This document shows positions 11,309 through 22,146 of a stretch of DNA of 64,000 bases, piece after piece. This stretch comes from Dactylorhiza incarnata. Its lineage: Eukaryota; Streptophyta; Magnoliopsida; Asparagales; Orchidaceae. The stretch lies in the NCBI GenBank assembly GCA_033032865.1, contig JAWHQI010000170.1, positions 5,035,501-5,099,500 of the forward strand. Reading direction: 5' to 3'. Under the pieces are notes generated by a model, which was not told the DNA's origin, ran no database searches, and saw only the letters and a program-made list of their open reading frames with translations. Position 1 is the stretch's first letter, and each line of letters begins with the position of its first letter. Made by a program: the position numbers and the translations under genes.

Positions 11309-14300
11309 TCATGTTGGGTTCTTCTTCCCGCAGAATGCTTCCATCTGAAATGAAGTAATATCAGGAGATAATTACTCAGTTTACACTGTCATTAACCTAA
11401 CAAGACAGTCATTAAACTAAATGTTTAATGGTAAGGGCTGGTAGTAACAGCTGCTTATCCCCTAATCAGGAGAAAATGACTGAACAAGTCCCCTGATACA
11501 GTATTAAGATCAACACAAAATATTTGTTGTTGTTAAGAGCACTACTAAGTTAACTTACAGATGATGTCGATGATGATGAAAGCTCAGAGGTTTTCAGCAC
11601 TCGCAATCTCTTCGCTGTGGAGACAAACATGCTGGAATGCAACAGGGCAAGGAAACATAATTAAGGGAGAGAGGATCAAGGAAAATATAAGAAATTCGGG
11701 CAAATTGCAGCTTAATTATTAAGTTTGATCCCTCTTCATGCTCAATTTGTGTTTGCTAAGCTCAAATGATTATTACCAATGAAATGAATTGTTGGCAAAC
11801 CAAACATGCACGACCAAAGCTTTGTTTGTGTTTATGATTTAGCCTAAGGCTCCGTTTGGCACTGCGGTAATGGTCGTGAATGTGGTGGTTAGATATCTGG
11901 GTATTTTGTAAATGTCGGTGTTATATAAACTCCCATGTCATTCTAGGGTTTGGGTTATTCCGAAATCCGAAATCCACCCACTTTCTGTAACCACCTCTGT
12001 TCTTGATCTAATGAAAAACGAACGGTTGCTTCCCATGACATAGCCCATCTTGGGGCGAACCATGCAAATTTGTCTTTTGTGTTTTCATTTTATGTTTGTT
12101 TGATCGCTCTACTCTTGTTTATGTAACAGTTGGCATGCCAAACAAACATTCTATAATAGTGGCATTTTTGTCCAACCTCACCGGAGAAAAAACGCAGCTC
12201 CAAACAGAGCCTAAATATTATGTTCCAAGTTGGATACACAAGTAGTCTTCCAATCCAAATCTTTATGCGTAAAAGCTCTGGCAAACCACGGTATATTCTC
12301 ACATGCATTAACATTATGAAATTTACTTGTTACACGAACATACGTGATCTTTTTTTTCTGATTCAAACAACTTTCTGAATCAGAAAACGCAAAGAATTTT
12401 ACAACGAACATACTTGCAAGTGAATTTGCAAGGATTTAGGAAAGGTGATCAAATGAATATCCTCAAAAGATAAGTAAAATGGCAGGGGGGACTTACTCCC
12501 ACGGAACATCACCAACCAACATCCGGTCACCTTCATCGTCTTCATAGATTAGAGTATACTCTCCACTCCCATCAAGTAAACCTGTTATCGGCTGTGGTTC
12601 ATCTGTTTTCTTCTTGATCGCAGTGAGAGGATTCATTTGAACTGTCAAAGTTTTCACCTTTCAGTTCCAACAAATAAATTTGCTTCAAAAAATCATTCTT
12701 CAAAGTATTTTGTTCTAAAAGCAACTTATCAACTCTCAAAATTCATGATCAAAATTGATTAATTTACATATATACAAATGAAATAATGGCAATTCACATA
12801 TTTAACACCAAAATGTCCTAAATTCCTTTACATAGATCAAATTTACCACCTAACCAATAAAATGATGGGTTTTTTTTTACTAAATATTACATGCATACAT
12901 TAAGGCGCTCTATGATTAATATTTTAAGTCTACAAAACATCTTCACCTTCATATGAAACACCAAAGTAATTAACTAGAGTGGTAAACTTGATGTATTTAA
13001 GGGTTTATGGTAGCATATGAGTAAATGATTGAACTTGAGTGCTAAATATGTAAATTTATACTACATGATTAATTATGGCATCAGTGCAAATTAACTGTGA
13101 TAATATCGAACAGGATCGAGCGATCTACCTGCAAGAAGATCGCGAAATAGCTCATCTACGGCCGAAGAAAGTTTCTCGTAGCAATCATAAGCAAGTAGGT
13201 CAATTTTTCTTCCAATGGGAATCCCTTCCATGTTAATTTTCACAAAGAAACCCTTTCTTTCGCGCTTTCCTTCCCTTTCCGAGCTTTCAGGTTTTGATTC
13301 AACTGTTGGCTTTGAAGAAGTGGCGAGATTTTTCCTGGAAGATCGAATCGGCGGCCAGCCAACAACTGGAGTGGAGGAAGAGGATCTGCATTTATATATA
13401 GTCAGCAAAAATCTAGAAATTCTAAGATTTTCAATAATCATGCTATAAAATTTATAGGCATCAAAGAAATATGCAGCTGATAAAAAAATATTTAAACACA
13501 GTTTTAAGAAATGAAATGAAATGAAAAATTAATCAAAAAAACTTAATTCTAGGGACAACTTTACTGTAAAACAACATTAAATTAGCCTTTTTGATGCAAA
13601 AAAATGTAAAAACATTAATTTTTATCAAGCTTCAACTCAACTGAAGAGGCTTGATTTTTTGGGTATGGGTCCTGGGCCTAGATTTTTCTAGGTCCGGAAC
13701 ATCTATGATACCCTTTTCAACTAAGACGGGATATCTGGAAGGACCCAAATTTTTCTGGGACATCTCAGATGCCCTTCTCAACTAGGGCAGGATATCTGGA
13801 AGGACCCAGATTTTTCTGGGTCGGGGACATCTCAGATACCCTTTTCAACTAAGGCGGAATATCTCAAAGGACCCAGATTTTTCTGGGTCGGATACCCTTT
13901 TCAACTAAGGCGGGACATCTCGCCGGGGACATCTCGGCTGGCTTACAGTTGTCCTAATTGAAAAGGGTATCTGAGATGTCCCCAACCCAAAAACCCTTCA
14001 CTGAAGAGTCGCCCCTATAACAAATCCTAGAAGCCCTCCAATGCTCAGAGTGGGCAAAAAAGCTGTTTAAAAAGACAAATCTCTATTAAATTATTCAAAG
14101 CTACATTGAGAAGGTGGCAAAGGCCATAATGGCTACCTTATCTGGGACCTATTCTGAGAAGATTTTATTGGTGGAAGACAGCATGTCTTCACCTCCGCGG
14201 GCTGATGTTGCTCTAATCTTCCATTTGTCCGCTCTAAATTTTCCTTTTCCAGCTCTGATTTGGTCTGTAAATGGCGGAAACATGATTGCTCCTGCTGCTG

Positions 14301-14669
14301 AATAGCTGAGTACAGAACAACAACAACAACAACAACAACAAGATACAAATTAGTTGGGACAGAACCGGAAGGAGCTTTTAAAATTTTAAAACAAAAATGG
14401 TATTCTCCCTTCAACACACCTTCTGTATGGGACTCAATCCTATCAAAGAACCCTCTTTTTGTTCCGGAAGAAAGTTGGGCGGCCATGGCCATATGCGGAG
14501 GAACATTGGAGAAGTGATTCAGAGAGAAAGCAGGGTCCAAAATGCGCTCTGCTTGATTTTTCCCCTTTACTTCCGCCCAGTCTTCTCCAGGAGGTCCAAG
14601 CCTCAATTCCAGCTCTCTCTCTTCATTAACTCTAATAAAACATCTCTCTCTTCTTAGATTTTTGTCCAT
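11309..14669 (-). CDS. IAA: AUX/IAA auxin-response repressor, five exons
   Basis: AUX/IAA proteins are nuclear repressors that bind ARF transcription factors and are degraded through TIR1/AFB when auxin is present. Proposed exons, read downward: 14669-14420, 13365-13129, 12641-12497, 11631-11559 and 11344-11309. All join in phase with GT-AG introns to about 246 codons. Domain I (LELRLGPPG) is near residues 20-28, the domain II degron VVGWPPIRS at about 84-92, domain III ([15 protein letters not shown]) lies before the LLAG at about 162, and domain IV ([18 protein letters not shown]) ends near 210. The tail has KRLRVLK. The start is the ATG at 14669, just before domain I; an upstream in-frame ATG at 14720 is possible. 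The acceptor of exon 2 is uncertain (13365 or 13385). The TKRGFF region suggests the IAA18/IAA26 subgroup. Introns hold a MITE and a tandem-repeat block. Confidence 0.88.
11848..12211. mobile_element. PIF/Harbinger-like MITE, 364 bp, in an AUX/IAA intron
   Basis: The element starts GGCTCCGTTTGGCACTGCGG and ends CGCAGCTCCAAACAGAGCC, imperfect inverted repeats. It is flanked by TAA on both sides (11845-11847 and 12212-12214), the 3-bp target duplication of PIF/Harbinger elements. It has no coding capacity. It lies between exons 3 and 4 of the AUX/IAA gene, clear of the splice sites. Confidence 0.8.
13655..13995. repeat. Tandem plus inverted repeat block in AUX/IAA intron 1
   Basis: About four degenerate direct copies of a unit of 60-70 bp lie in a row. 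Each reads GGACCCAGATTTTTCTGGGT, then GACATCTCAGATACCC, then TTTTCAACTAAGGCGG. A final copy of the middle part is inverted (AATTGAAAAGGGTATCTGAG, 13955-13975). Each unit also contains the small palindrome ACCCAGATTTTTCTGGGT. The block lies in the intron that separates domain I from the degron exon. It may be a MITE whose interior expanded. Confidence 0.75.
14317..14341. repeat. (CAA)n microsatellite
   Basis: About eight CAA units in the first AUX/IAA intron, about 80 bp past the proposed donor. Read in frame on the minus strand it would give a run of valines, which argues that exon 1 ends before it. Confidence 0.9.
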
Positions 14670-15980
14670 CTCTCGTAACTCCGGTGAGAAAATCGTGAAA
14701 TGAACCGGGAAGAAGCTCAAATACGGCAGCCGAGAACAGCAAATAAAAAAAGAAACTCAAAACAACCAGGAAATTAACCGCGCAAGGAACAGCAGTTGCA
14801 AAGGGGAGAAAATAAACTCGCGCGGAAACAGAGGAAAGCTATTCCGCTTTCTTCCTTATTTTCATTCAAAAAAAAAGCCTGGGCGAGTAGTTGAAGCTCT
14901 CAAAATAAGTTTTATTTTTTCCTCCAGACGACCAGAGAAGGGTAGAGAGGGCGGAAAGACTCATTTGTTCATCTCCTCCTTTTCTTTTTCCTTTTTCAGA
15001 ACTCGCGAACAAGGGACGGCGACACCAGAGCCAGCAAGAGAGATTCCACCGCCGGAGGTGAGTATCGGAGAACGGGTCGGCTGCTGTTGAGCGCAGAGGA
15101 AAGCGTGACCGTACAAAAGCAAGCAGACCGCTCTTCTTCCAAAGTTCTAACCTGAGCAAGAGAGATGAGACGCGTGTGCTCTGTTCTCTCTCTCTCTGTC
15201 TCTCTCCCTCTGTTTTTATCGCAGGGAAAAAGAAAGAAAAAGGTTATGCAGCTCAATTTCGAAACTAAAATATATACTATTTTAAAAACACGATTTTTGG
15301 GCAGACCGGAAGAGCATAATATCTCCATCCCTCATGAATAGACTCGGCTGTCGGCCGCAGTATTTTTTTTTAGCATGTTTTCTTTTTTATTTTACTCTCA
15401 TTTTATATTGTTTAATTTTATTTTGGCAACACACACCGAGGCCGGTGGTTATGAATCGTCGTTTGTGCATTTTACGATCCAATGGTCCATGTGGATGTTC
15501 GCACACATCTCAAAGTGGATACATCTCAAAATCTCAAAGTGCTTTAAGATGTGTGCGGGTATTAACGCTGACCTTTGGCTGCCCGCACTTTACGGTAAAG
15601 TGCATCACTTCCACGACAGTATTCCGTCCGCAACAGTGTCACAAAGCTACGACACTCCCGCAGCTCGCAAACTCATGCTTGACACCTCACTCGCTCTCTC
15701 TTTTCTCATTTTCCTTTCAAAATCATAATTATTTATTCGAATTTAGCGGATTACATAATATAATAATTACACAATTTGAAAAAATTAATTTTTTACAATT
15801 TGATGTACATTAAAATTAAATTTTAAATTATTTTTAAAAAATTATGACATTAAATTAAAAAATTTGAGTAATATCGATTTTATGAATATTTCGCCAAAGA
15901 AGACTTTCACTTTTTAATACAGTATATGTACAACTCTGTATTCGCCGAGTGGGGCCCCGATACTCAAGGGGACTTTTAGG
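14670..15980 (-). promoter_or_regulatory. Upstream region of the AUX/IAA gene
   Basis: No gene is visible. The DNA holds GA/CT-rich stretches near 15178-15210, the kind often found in plant leaders, then AT-rich DNA. I could not place a TATA box or the auxin-response word TGTCTC in a convincing promoter context. The open frames across 15334-15813 show no domain. Confidence 0.35.
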
Positions 15981-16015
15981 ACATTATTTTCCAGCACAGT
16001 CCCATGAAGGAAGAG

Positions 16016-16365
16016 GGGGGAGCGGTGGAGGCGGAGGCCTCCCGCTCGCCCAGCCCGTGTAAGGAGGCGAGCGGTGGAGGCGGGAGGCCTCCCGCTCGTC
16101 CAGCCAGCAGGGGGGCGAGGGGAGGAGCCAGCAGGCCCCTCTCGCCCCCGACCCAGCTAGGGGGCGAGCCGGAGAGGGGCCAACCCCCGGCTCGCCCCGC
16201 CCCAGCTAGGGGGCGAGCCGGAGAGGAGCCAGCCCCCGGCTCATCCCGCCCCAGCTAGGTGGCGAGCCGGAGAGGGGGGCGGCCTCCCGCTCGCCCAGCC
16301 CAGTGAGGGGGGCGAGCAAGGGAGGCGTCCTGCCCCCTCTCGCCCAACCCCGAGGAGAGGAAGCG
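16016..16365. repeat. GC-rich tandem repeats in a Tat-type LTR
   Basis: Variants of GGGGGCGAGC, GGAGGCCTCCCGCTCGCCCAGCC and AGCCGGAGAGGGGC recur in head-to-tail blocks of roughly 50 bp. They precede the LTR promoter of the truncated element. Similar CTCGC-rich sequence precedes the LTR end at 49.7-50.06 kb, so it probably belongs to the LTR. Confidence 0.65.
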
Positions 16366-16850
16366 GTCTGCGTTTAGCGCCTCAGAATGGCAGGATTTGG
16401 CTGTTGGCATGCCAAACTTGAGGGTATTTTCGTAATCTCATAGGTCAGATTGTGGTTATTAGCAGACTAAGTCCAGAAATCTATAAATAGGACCAAGGGG
16501 CACCATTTGGAGGGATCTCTCTTTTGGCCTCTCTCTCCCCAAGTCTCTTTAGTGGGTGAGGAGAGCCTCCAAAGGTGCCCAAGCCCAGCATTGACTTGGG
16601 AGGAGAAGCGCTCTAAGATCTTTCGGGTGTGTGGTGGGACCTCCCCGCCGAGCCCTTGGTCTTGTTCCTAGTTCCTTAGCCTCTTAGTCTAGAGCTCTCC
16701 TTTGGGAGAAGTAAGTGCGAGGTCACCCTCCAACTTGTTGAGGGCCCGAACTCCACATAGACTAAGTTTTGTTCTCAAGTCTTGGTTTCAACATTATGGT
16801 ACGGTGAGCGTGGAGAGTGACCAACACAAGAAAATCTCAAGCTGAGCTTC

Positions 16851-17150
16851 ATGGCTGGAGGTGGAGGAGGATCAGACCCAGGCCACTCGCAGCCTTCGAT
16901 GGGTGGAGTGACGTTGGAGATGTTTGAAAATTTCATTCAGGAGGTCCTGCAGACCTTGCAGCTAACTTTCGTCACGATAGGTGAAGGCAGGAGAGGAGGT
17001 GGTCCGGAGGTCCCGCCCAGCAGGTGGGCGAGAGCACTCCCGGCCAGCAATCCAGGAAAGAGATGCCAAGAGGGGGGAGTGGGGAGGTGCCATGCCCCCA
17101 CTCGCCCAGCCCCAAGGGGGCGAGTGGAGGAGGTTCAGTTGAACACAATT
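16851..17150 (+). pseudogene. Start of a Tat-lineage gag
   Basis: The frame starts with a glycine-rich segment and a block (GVTLEMFENFIQEVLQTL) comparable in place and character to the N-terminus of the gag at 46473 on the minus strand. The leader just before the ATG (ACAAGAAAATCTCAAG) also resembles the leader of that gag (ACAAGAAATTCTCAAG). The frame continues open to 17252, but recognisable element sequence ends near 17150 where AT-rich DNA begins. The element is truncated, so no functional gag is made. Confidence 0.6.
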
Positions 17151-18199
17151 GAAGTTTTTTCAGATTTGAAAGCAATACCTATTTTCACTAAAATTAAGCC
17201 TCAATTCAATCTAAACGAACACGCCCCAAGTGTTTGCATATGCAATAAATAAAATTTTCAAAAAATATATTTGTAACTATGAAAAAGGTAATAACTATAT
17301 GCAGTCCCACTTTATAATTTGAAAATGGCTATATGATGGTCAATTTCTGAGCGGATTCACAAGTTCATATAACATGACCAATGAAAAATCACACACTTAC
17401 GTATAATAAAAAAAAACTTGCCCAACCAATCAAAAAGTAAGAAAATATTGATTATCATGCAATGTGAATGTATTAAATAGGATAAAATCCAATAAAAAAA
17501 ACTTTATTAATATTGTTTATTGACTTTAATATTGTCCTTGTAAAGTTAAGTTGTAGCTAGAATGCTAGCTAGATGTGCTCCTTAGGGTGATATCTAGGGG
17601 GGGCATGTAGGATATAGGGTGAGATATAATTTAATGTAAATATAATATATATATATATATATACATATATATATAAAGGAACACGTGCTAAATAAAATAA
17701 TGAGATAAAACTGATGTGGGAGAAGATTTGCATGATATGATAGGGTGGTTTGTCATCAAGCATGCATATCTCATGATCTTCTGCACACTTTCTCTTCCTG
17801 CCTTTTTTCTTCAACTGATAGTGCCATGTCCTCATTGGTTGCTATAAAAAAATATATTATATATGCACACCAACATGCTAGTGATAGCGAGGGCGCTCCG
17901 CCCATACGGCCAATTGTGACAGCATTCTGATTGTCACAGTGAACAGGGAGCTCACAGTGTCCCGCGCGACAGTACTCCAACCACGACATTGCCCCAACGC
18001 GACGGCGCTCCAGTCGCTCACAAACCCCCGAGTGTATACTCCGGCCGTCGGTCATTCTTTTCGTGTGCATGGGGGTTTGCGAGCGGCGGAGAGAAAACAT
18101 TTTTTATTGTAGATAATAAATTTTGACTATATGATAGCACATTTTTTTTAAATTAAAGAAAAACACATAAATTAAATAAATTAGAAATTTTAAGTTATT
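17150..18199. other. No gene seen; AT-rich with an (AT)n tract
   Basis: AT-rich DNA with a TA microsatellite at about 17643-17690. A GC-richer patch at 17880-18090 contains several GCGACAGTACTCC-like words resembling ones near 15620-15660. I could not assign either to a known element. Confidence 0.4.
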
Positions 18200-19350
18200 T
18201 GATGCAGTGGAGGGCGACTCGGGGTGGACACTCTAAATGTTATATGCTTAGGTAAATGCAGGAGGCGATCCGCAATATAAATAGCATCATTAATTGATTA
18301 TTATAAATAAATTAACAGAGGGACCAACTTTCGCAAATTTTAATTTAAGAGAGCAAACGAGGTTTCACAAGCGAAAGAAGCGCAAATACTTTAAGCGCGC
18401 GTTGAATAAACCCTGCAAATCAAACGGCCGCAGATACTACTAGCTAGCAAAATAAACATTCACTGTAGGTATAGTGCCAAGTTACAACAATAGAAAACTA
18501 AAACTGCAAAATAACGACTTACGCTTGCGGGCGGTGGAGGGACGATGGTTGATCATGCACATCTAAGGGTATTGTGGCTGAACGGTGGCGTGGAGGGGCT
18601 CCAGAAGGTGAATGGGGGCTGTCGGTGGTGGGGATTAACAGGACATGGGGTGTGGGCTGTAGGGAAGGTGAGGGGGGGGGGGGGGGGGGGGGGGGGGCTT
18701 CTGTGGGTAGCGGAAGAGGGTGGGGGACTGCTGTAGGTAGAGGGGAGGTCTGAGAAGGGGGAGGCCGGCTTCAGGGAGGTGGAGGGGCGACAGATTTGGG
18801 CTGAATGGAGGGGGCAGCCGGTAGTCTCTGATTGGCTGGAAGGGGGAGGGAGGGGGAGGTGTGTAGGTTGGATGTAGGTTGTTGGGTGGCTGCACGAGGG
18901 AGAGGATGAGGGGAGGCGGTGAGGTTAGCGGTGGCTGCACGAGGAAGAGAAGGAGGGGAGGGCGGTGAAGGGCGCAAGTTGAGGAAGGCTTACCGGAGAG
19001 GGAGAGGGAGGCAAAGGAGGGGCTTCCCGGAGTCGCACCAGGGGGGTCTTCCGATGTCACACCGGAAGAGGAAGACCGCGCGATTCATCAAATCCAACAA
19101 AACCTACGATGGAAATGATCAGTCTGCACCCCCAATATTTATACTAAATAGACTTAGGGCATCCCAAAATGGATAACTCATATCATCTGGTCCGATCAAG
19201 AGCCAAATGAAACTCAAAATAAATAAAGTAATATAGCAAATCGACTCGCAACGACGATCCAGACACACCTGCGGACTCGGATCTCCCGGACGGGTGATGA
19301 TTCACCGCCTCCTGCGGGAATAGACGTGCGTAGGGCGTTGCACGCCATCA
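18200..19350 (-). repeat. 3' LTR of the chromovirus, 1151 bp
   Basis: On the minus strand the LTR begins TGATGGCGTG (19350) right after the purine-rich AAGTCGGGGAGAGT and ends CTGCATCA (18200), giving 5-bp terminal inverted repeats TGATG/CATCA. A TATA-like AGTATAAATATT lies near 19130. The same start, end and purine tract define the LTR at 62662-63751. The bases just outside the lower end are TTATT; the matching target copy is lost because the 5' end is truncated. Confidence 0.75.
18672..18697 (+). repeat. 26-base G run inside the LTR
   Basis: An uninterrupted run of about 26 G within a G-rich part of the LTR. Runs this long are error-prone in sequencing and assembly, so its length should not be trusted. 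Confidence 0.9.
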
Positions 19351-19580
19351 ACTCTCCCCGACTTGAAAGCACTCATCTCCGGTGAATGAAGATGATCGTA
19401 CTCTCGTCGTAGCTGCGGGGGCGAGTCTCTCGAGCTCCTCTGAGAAAGCCATGTAACGTCGTATAGCGGGCGACTGCTCCAACGAATGAGATAGCGTATA
19501 ATAGCTCGTCCTTCCATGGTAAAGAAGTCATGGCCCATGATCTGACATATGTCGCTGGTAAGAGTGGGTAAAGAATTCAT
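19351..19580 (-). pseudogene. Chromodomain-like tail of the chromovirus polyprotein
   Basis: The frame contains RAIIRYLIRWSSRPLYDVTW, the pattern of the integrase C-terminal chromodomain of plant chromoviruses, which helps target insertion to chromatin. It is followed by LRREYDHLHSPEMSAFKSG, nearly identical to the tail of the second copy at 63752-63983. The frame runs through the purine tract into the LTR. It starts directly after RNase H-related sequence, so the integrase core that should precede it is missing. Confidence 0.7.
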
Positions 19581-21135
19581 GGCTCCGCCTGCGTGCTGCT
19601 CTCAGATGAGAAAATCTCAGAGAGATGTCTGAGGAACGCAGAGGCGCGAGCCCATAAATAAATACCCTTCTGAGATTGTGTAGCCCTCGCGAGGATAAGG
19701 TGGATCCCTCGATAGCGCGACATGAATCTCACTAAAATATGGGCACTCAGGTAGTCAAAAGCTAGTCGCTCGAATCTCACTACTCTGGTGCTCATGGTGT
19801 GGAGGAGACTGACTAGGTGACTCAAGGCGTCAGCCAGCTTGTTCTCAACACCCGTTCGATGCTTGAGAACGTAATGAAACTCCTGCATATACTCCACCCA
19901 TTTTGTGTGACGGTGGCCTAATTTCTCTTGCGAATCAAGGTATCGTAGGGTCTGGTGGTCAGAATACAGAGCAAACTCCTTATGTAGGAGATAGTGGCGC
20001 CAATGGTGAAGGGCCTGTACTATGGCGTAGAAATCCCGATCATAGTTGGAGTACTTTTGTCAAGCGTCATTCAATTTCTCACTGAAGTAAGCAACTAGAT
20101 GACCCTTCTGACTAAGCACTCCCCCAATGCCAACGTTGGACGCGTCACATGCCACCTCGAAGACCTTGGAAAAAAATCTGATAAACGGAGAACATGAGCG
20201 GATGACAGTCTCTCCTTGATCTCCTCGAAACCCTTGCGGAGGCAACTCGTAAATGGGGGGCCATAATAGAGCTAAATCCTCGGACAAACCTCATAAAGAA
20301 GGTGGCTAGTCCATAAAAACTACCGGGCCTCATGGATATTCGACGGGACAGGCCAATCGCGAATAGATTTGACCTTGTCCGGGTCAACTGAGATACCAGA
20401 TGCGGAAATGATATAACCCAGAAAGTGGACCGATGCAGATAGAAAGGAACACTTCTTCAGATTTATATAGAGATGCTCCTTCCGTAAGAGATCAAACGCA
20501 AGGCGAATGTGGTGTAGATGGTCGGTGCGGCCCTGACTGTATATCAATATGTCGTCAAAGTATACTACCAGAAACTTACCCATATAGGGTCGCAGGACCT
20601 GCGTCATCACTCTCATAAATGTGTTGGGAGCGTTCGATAATCCGAACGGCATAACAAGCCACTCATGCAAGCCGTCCTTCATCTTGAAGGTCGTCTTCCA
20701 CTCATCCCCCTCCTTAACTCTAATCTGATGGTACCCACTGCGAAGATCAATCTTTGAGAAAATCTGGGCACCAGTCATCGAATCCAGGAGATCGTCGAGG
20801 CGGGGAATGAGAAAATGATACTTCACCATGATTTTGTTGATGGCACGGCTGTCGATGCACATGTGCCGGCTTCTGTCCTTCTTTGGGGTGAGAAGGGCCG
20901 GTACAACACATGGACTCAAACTCTCACGAATGAACTTCTTTCGTAGAAGATCATCAACTTGCCGCTTCAGTTCGACATGCTCAGTCGGATTTAGGCGATA
21001 ATGTGGCAGATTGGGCAAAGATGTCTCGGGGATCAGATCAATCGCGCGCTGGATGTCCCTTAACGGAGGGAGCTCGCCAGGGAGCTCCTCAGGCATAATG
21101 TCTGCGTAAACATCCAACAGCTGGCAAACATCCAT
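19577..21135 (-). pseudogene. Chromovirus reverse transcriptase and RNase H
   Basis: The frame 21135-20320 gives a full gypsy RT core: [20 protein letters not shown] at the start, the [14 protein letters not shown] and MCIDSRAIN blocks, [31 protein letters not shown], then [13 protein letters not shown] with the catalytic aspartates, and [10 protein letters not shown]. RNase H follows in other frames (EVACDASNVGIGGVLSQ at about 20.1 kb, then HRTGVENKLADALSH at about 19.8 kb, HRTGxxNxxADALS being the usual domain end). Stops and shifts separate the pieces, so no complete polyprotein is possible, although the RT core itself reads open. Confidence 0.88.
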
Positions 21136-22146
21136 GTTGAAGCCAGGAAAATCCTAGGCTCCAAAATTCGGATCAATGCAGTCGGAGGGTACTCGCCCAA
21201 CAATCCAACGAGAAGGTCTGACTGGCAACGACGAAGAGGGCTCGGAAAAAGAACAACATGATCCCAGGCGCTGCGGCAAGGAGGTCCCACCACGTACCCG
21301 GAAGCTCAAGAGAGACTTCCCCTCCACAATCAAAAAATGGCCGAGCAGGGTACAAGGAAGGCACCGACTTGGCTAGTACCGGGAAGTAGCGGCCAAGGTT
21401 GACGGGTCTGAGAATTTGAACGAGGGGGGTTCCAAAAGCTCAAGTTTAGGTGCCAATACATGTACCTCTGGGGTCCTATTTATAGGAAAACCAGAGGGTA
21501 GAGGGGTTTTTATAGCCCAGACCCTGCCCGACAACTAGCGACATTGAGGCGATCTCCCTCATAGAAGAGGCGAGTATCACCTATGGTCGCCCACCTTTTG
21601 GCGAGTATCCGGGCTACTCGCACGAGTGCACCCTTACTCGCCTAGGCCTTCTTCTGTTCCTGCTGGCTGAGCTATCTTGGTGTTTTGAACTGTTGACTTC
21701 TGTGTTGACTCTTTGACCTTGACTTCTGCCTACGTGGCTTTGAGTGGGCCCTACCCTAGGAGAATATGGGTTGTACAATCCAGATCAGTGGTCTCGGTCT
21801 CACTAGGGACCTCAGATGACATGGTGGCTTCCACCACAAACATAACTCCCGCCTCTAAACTCTCTCTCAGAAAATTATCACCCTTCCTCAAAATGTGGAG
21901 ATGTCTCGATGACCCCGCGCTAACGGATGAATCATCCTTGCCCTTGGGAGGATCCCTGGGCTGGGTCGAAGTAAGGGTAATCTTTCGACCTTTGTCGAAG
22001 AAGACATACGTGTTGGACCGACCGTAACACGTGGCATCACTGTCATATAGCTAGGGTCTTCCGAGTAAGACGTGCGCAACATCCATATGAATGATGTCAC
22101 ATCAGACCTGGTCCTCAGTGGATGCCAGGCTAATCGGTACCAAGCA

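Larger units (their letters stand above)
16000..17150 (+). mobile_element. Truncated gypsy/Tat element: LTR, PBS region and gag start
   Basis: The segment from the TATA box (TCTATAAATAGG near 16480) to the LTR end at 16793 (TTTCAACA) matches the LTR end at 49.75-50.06 kb in order and spacing: CTCCAAGGTGC-like words, GGGAGGAGAAGCGCTCTAA, GGGTGTGTGGTGGGACCTCC, AGTAAGTGCGAG. A PBS-like TGGTACGGTGAGCG follows from 16797, then the start of gag at 16851. Homology stops near 17150, so protease, RT and integrase are absent. It is a 3'-truncated member of the family found at 39-50 kb. Confidence 0.8.

Noticed and set aside
13215..13448. Plus-strand open frame over the AUX/IAA exon
   Set aside because: Shadow of the conserved minus-strand exon.
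18635..19060. Proline-rich open frame
   Set aside because: Low-complexity LTR sequence of the chromovirus.
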